Source: Jannaschia sp. CCS1 (GTDB lineage: Bacteria > Pseudomonadota > Alphaproteobacteria > Rhodobacterales > Rhodobacteraceae). Taken from it: a DNA stretch of 64,000 nt. Every line of letters begins with the position of its first letter. Position 1 is the first letter of the stretch. The stretch lies in assembly GCF_000013565.1 (NCBI RefSeq), contig NC_007802.1:186001-250000 (forward strand), given 5' to 3'. Both the position numbers and the translations under genes were made by a program. This document shows, piece by piece, positions 61,461 to 64,000 of this stretch. The notes under the pieces were generated by a model. It made no database searches. It was not told the origin of the DNA and saw nothing but the letters and a program-made list of their open reading frames with translations.

Positions 61461-64000
61461 TGACCCAATTCGACACCGCATGGGCCAAGGCCGAACAGGC
61501 GAAGCGTGAGTGGATGGAGCAAAACGGCATGTTCCGCGAGGAGGATGAGCATTCGTCCTGCGGCGTGGGGCTTGTGGTGGCTGTGGACGGAAAACCGCAA
61601 AGGTCGGTCGTGGAGGCGGGGATTGCCGCGTTGAAGGCGATCTGGCACCGCGGCGCTGTGGATGCCGATGGCAAGACCGGCGACGGCGCGGGTATCCATG
61701 TGCAGATCCCATATAAGTTTTTTGGCGAGCAGGTGAAGCGCACCGGCCATGAAATGCGGGACGAACTGCTGGCCGTCGGTCAAGTTTTTTTGCCAAGGTC
61801 TGATTTTGGCGCACAGGAAGTTTGCCGGACTATCGTGGAGAGCGAGGTCCTGCGGATGGGCCATTACATCTACGGCTGGCGCCATGTGCCGGTGGAGGTC
61901 GCGTGTTTGGGCGAAAAGGCCAACGCGACCCGGCCCGAGATTGAGCAGATCATCATCTCCAACGCCAAGGGCGTCGACGAGGAGACGTTCGAGCGCGAGT
62001 TATACGTGATCCGGCGGCGGATCGAGAAGGCGGCGCTGAGTGCTGGTGTGCGGGAATTGTACCTGTGTTCGCTGTCGTGCCGGAGCATCGTCTACAAAGG
62101 CATGATGCTGGCCGAGCAGGTGGCGGAGTTCTATCCGGATTTGCAGGATGAGCGCTTCGAGAGCGCGTTTGCCATTTACCACCAGCGCTATTCCACCAAC
62201 ACGTTCCCGCAATGGTGGCTGGCGCAACCGTTCCGCATGTTGGCCCATAACGGCGAGATCAACACGCTGAAGGGCAATTTGAACTGGATGAAGTCGCACG
62301 AGATTCGCATGGCGAGCGGGTTTTTCGGAGAGATGGCGGAGGATATCAAACCGATCGTGGCGGGCGGGTCTTCTGACAGTGCCGCCCTGGATGCGGTGTT
62401 TGAAGTGATGGTGCGCGCGGGCCGCTCTGCGCCGATGGCCAAGACGATGCTGGTGCCCGAGGCGTGGAGCCAAACGGCGACGGAGCTGCCGAAGCCGTGG
62501 CTGGACATGTATTCCTACTGCAATTCCGTGATGGAACCCTGGGACGGCCCCGCTGCGCTTGCGATGACCGACGGGCGGTGGGTCTGTGCCGGGTTGGACC
62601 GGTCCGGCCTGCGCCCGATGCGCTATGTGGTGACCGGGGATGGATTGCTGATCGCGGGGTCCGAGACGGGCATGGTCCCGGTGGATGAGGCAAGCGTGGT
62701 GGAAAAAGGCGCGCTGGGCCCCGGCCAGATGATCGCCGTTGATATGCAGGAACAGGCCCTGTTCCACGACGCGGAAATCAAGGATGCGCTGGCCGCGAGC
62801 CGTGATTTTGGCGATTGGGTGGGCAAGATCACCGATCTGGAAGCCGAGACACGCGGAGAGACCGAAAAGGCTCTGTTCAGCGCCGGTGAGCTGCGCAAGC
62901 GGCAGGTCGCGGCGGGCTATTCGATTGAGGAGCTGGAGCAGATCCTGGCCCCCATGGCCGAGGACGCGAAAGAAGCACTGGCCAGCATGGGGGACGACAC
63001 GCCAAGTGCGGTTCTGTCGTCGCAATATCGCCCTCTGTCCCACTACTTCCGGCAGAACTTCAGCCAGGTGACGAACCCGCCCATCGACTCGCTTCGCGAG
63101 TACCGGGTGATGTCCCTGAAGACCCGCTTCGGGAACCTCAAGAATGTGCTGGATGAAGACAGCAGCCAGACCGAAATCCTGGTGCTCAACAGCCCCTTCG
63201 TGGCCAATGCGCAGTTCGACAAGATGGTCAGCTACTTCCACGATTCAGTTGTGGAGATTGACTGTACCTTTGAGGCGGGCGGCGAAAAAGCGTCTCTGCG
63301 CGGCGGGTTAGAGCGTATTCGCGATGAAGCGGAGGATGCTGTTCGGTCCGGCGCGGGGCATATCGTGCTGACCGATCAGGGGCAGGGAGAGGGTCGCGTT
63401 GCGATGCCGATGATCCTGGCCACAAGCGCTGTGCATTCGGGGCTGACGGCGAAAGGCCTGCGGACCTTCTGCTCGCTCAACGTGCGGTCGGCGGAATGCA
63501 TTGACCCCCATTACTTCGCGGTTCTGGTGGGCTGTGGTGCGACGACGGTGAATGCCTATCTGGCCCAGGACAGCATCGCCGACCGGATCGACCGGGGGCT
63601 GATCGAGGGCACCCTGACGGAGGCGATGACCCGCTATCGCAATGCGATTGATGCGGGCCTGTTGAAGATCATGGCGAAGATGGGGATCAGCGTCATTTCC
63701 TCGTATCGCGGGGGTCTGAATTTTGAAGCCGTGGGCCTGTCCCGCGCGATGGTGGCGGAGTATTTCCCCGGTATGCTGTCGCGGATCAGCGGCATCGGTG
63801 TCAGCGGGTTGCAACAGCAGGTGGAAGAGGTCCACGCCAAGGGCTGGCTGCGGGGCGAGAGCGTTCTGCCCATCGGTGGCTTCTACAAAGCGCGCCGGTC
63901 CGGAGAGACGCACGCCTGGCAAGCGACCACGATGCATATGATGCAGGAAGCCTGTAACAGAGCCTCTTTCGGGCTGTGGAAGCAATATTCGGCGGCGATG
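61460..64000 (+). CDS. gltB: Glutamate synthase (NADPH) large subunit, 3' end outside window
   Basis: GltB transfers the glutamine amide to 2-oxoglutarate. The first 847 codons are visible, starting MTQFDTAWAKAEQAKR. C34 in HSSCGVGLV is the expected N-terminal glutaminase cysteine after propeptide removal. HRGAVDADGKTGDGAGIH, HQRYSTNTFPQWWLAQPFRMLAHNGEINT and later RPLSHYFRQNFSQVTNPPIDSLRE are family signatures. The frame is open throughout and continues past the window end. The large FMN-binding and C-terminal beta-helix domains are not in view. It is separated from gltD by two genes. Confidence 0.95.
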   Translation, partial: MTQFDTAWAKAEQAKREWMEQNGMFREEDEHSSCGVGLVVAVDGKPQRSVVEAGIAALKAIWHRGAVDADGKTGDGAGIHVQIPYKFFGEQVKRTGHEMRDELLAVGQVFLPRSDFGAQEVCRTIVESEVLRMGHYIYGWRHVPVEVACLGEKANATRPEIEQIIISNAKGVDEETFERELYVIRRRIEKAALSAGVRELYLCSLSCRSIVYKGMMLAEQVAEFYPDLQDERFESAFAIYHQRYSTNTFPQWWLAQPFRMLAHNGEINTLKGNLNWMKSHEIRMASGFFGEMAEDIKPIVAGGSSDSAALDAVFEVMVRAGRSAPMAKTMLVPEAWSQTATELPKPWLDMYSYCNSVMEPWDGPAALAMTDGRWVCAGLDRSGLRPMRYVVTGDGLLIAGSETGMVPVDEASVVEKGALGPGQMIAVDMQEQALFHDAEIKDALAASRDFGDWVGKITDLEAETRGETEKALFSAGELRKRQVAAGYSIEELEQILAPMAEDAKEALASMGDDTPSAVLSSQYRPLSHYFRQNFSQVTNPPIDSLREYRVMSLKTRFGNLKNVLDEDSSQTEILVLNSPFVANAQFDKMVSYFHDSVVEIDCTFEAGGEKASLRGGLERIRDEAEDAVRSGAGHIVLTDQGQGEGRVAMPMILATSAVHSGLTAKGLRTFCSLNVRSAECIDPHYFAVLVGCGATTVNAYLAQDSIADRIDRGLIEGTLTEAMTRYRNAIDAGLLKIMAKMGISVISSYRGGLNFEAVGLSRAMVAEYFPGMLSRISGIGVSGLQQQVEEVHAKGWLRGESVLPIGGFYKARRSGETHAWQATTMHMMQEACNRASFGLWKQYSAAM

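Overview
The window looks like chromosomal DNA of an alphaproteobacterium of the Rhodobacterales (Roseobacter-type). Support comes from the gene order dnaQ-coaE-aroE-maf / rho-mnmE-mnmG-rsmG-parA-parB, from two perfect 16-base parS sites, from a CTTG-N18-CTTATATA heat-shock promoter in front of dnaK, and from the lptC-lptA-lptB-hpf-ptsN block. The assignment is inferred from gene content and order, not from a database search.

Layout. Positions 1-2443 (minus strand): dnaQ (cut by the window edge), coaE, aroE and maf in a tightly overlapping operon. Positions 2444-2983: an AT-rich gene-free gap with degenerate DnaA boxes, from which transcription diverges; this is the best candidate for the chromosomal origin. 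Positions 2984-9741 (plus): rho, mnmE, mnmG, rsmG, parA, parB, with parS sites at the 5' ends of mnmG and rsmG. Positions 9745-12216 (minus): hemW, rdgB, rph. Positions 12317-22431: protein quality control and repair (hrcA, grpE, mutS, dnaJ, dnaK) with a fused malic enzyme (maeB). Positions 22444-33241: alkB, then a surface-polysaccharide region (ABC-2 permease, cysQ, kdsB, galU, four glycosyltransferases and a tandem sulfotransferase). The sulfotransferase would consume PAPS and CysQ would remove the PAP by-product, so the glycan is probably sulfated. Positions 33238-37016 (minus): ptsN, hpf, lptB, lptA, lptC and an RNase D-like exonuclease.

Positions 37100-50992 hold a 13.9 kb integrated element, flanked by a 17-base direct repeat that is the 3' end of tRNA-Leu(CAG) (50994-51080). 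It has a tyrosine integrase, an AlpA-like regulator, a winged-helix-like protein, a zinc-finger/Toprim primase and a DUF3987-type helicase-like protein. Directly after the last comes an inverted array of 9-base iterons, half of which recurs 4.7 kb away. This resembles the replication module of P4-like satellites. No terminase, portal or capsid gene is visible. Cargo includes a DNA-ejection-like protein, a SRAP (YedK/HMCES) protein fused in frame to an unknown N-terminal domain, a proteasome-beta-like Ntn hydrolase coupled to a 60-residue gene, and an XRE regulator plus thermonuclease pair divergent from small unknown genes across a symmetric four-site operator.

Positions 51122-64000 return to core genome: tamB, tamA, an NDUFA9-like reductase, uppP, gltD, an unknown secreted protein, a GFA-type zinc protein and the first 847 codons of gltB. 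A 40-base repeat, itself built from 11-base units, sits just after both maeB and gltD.
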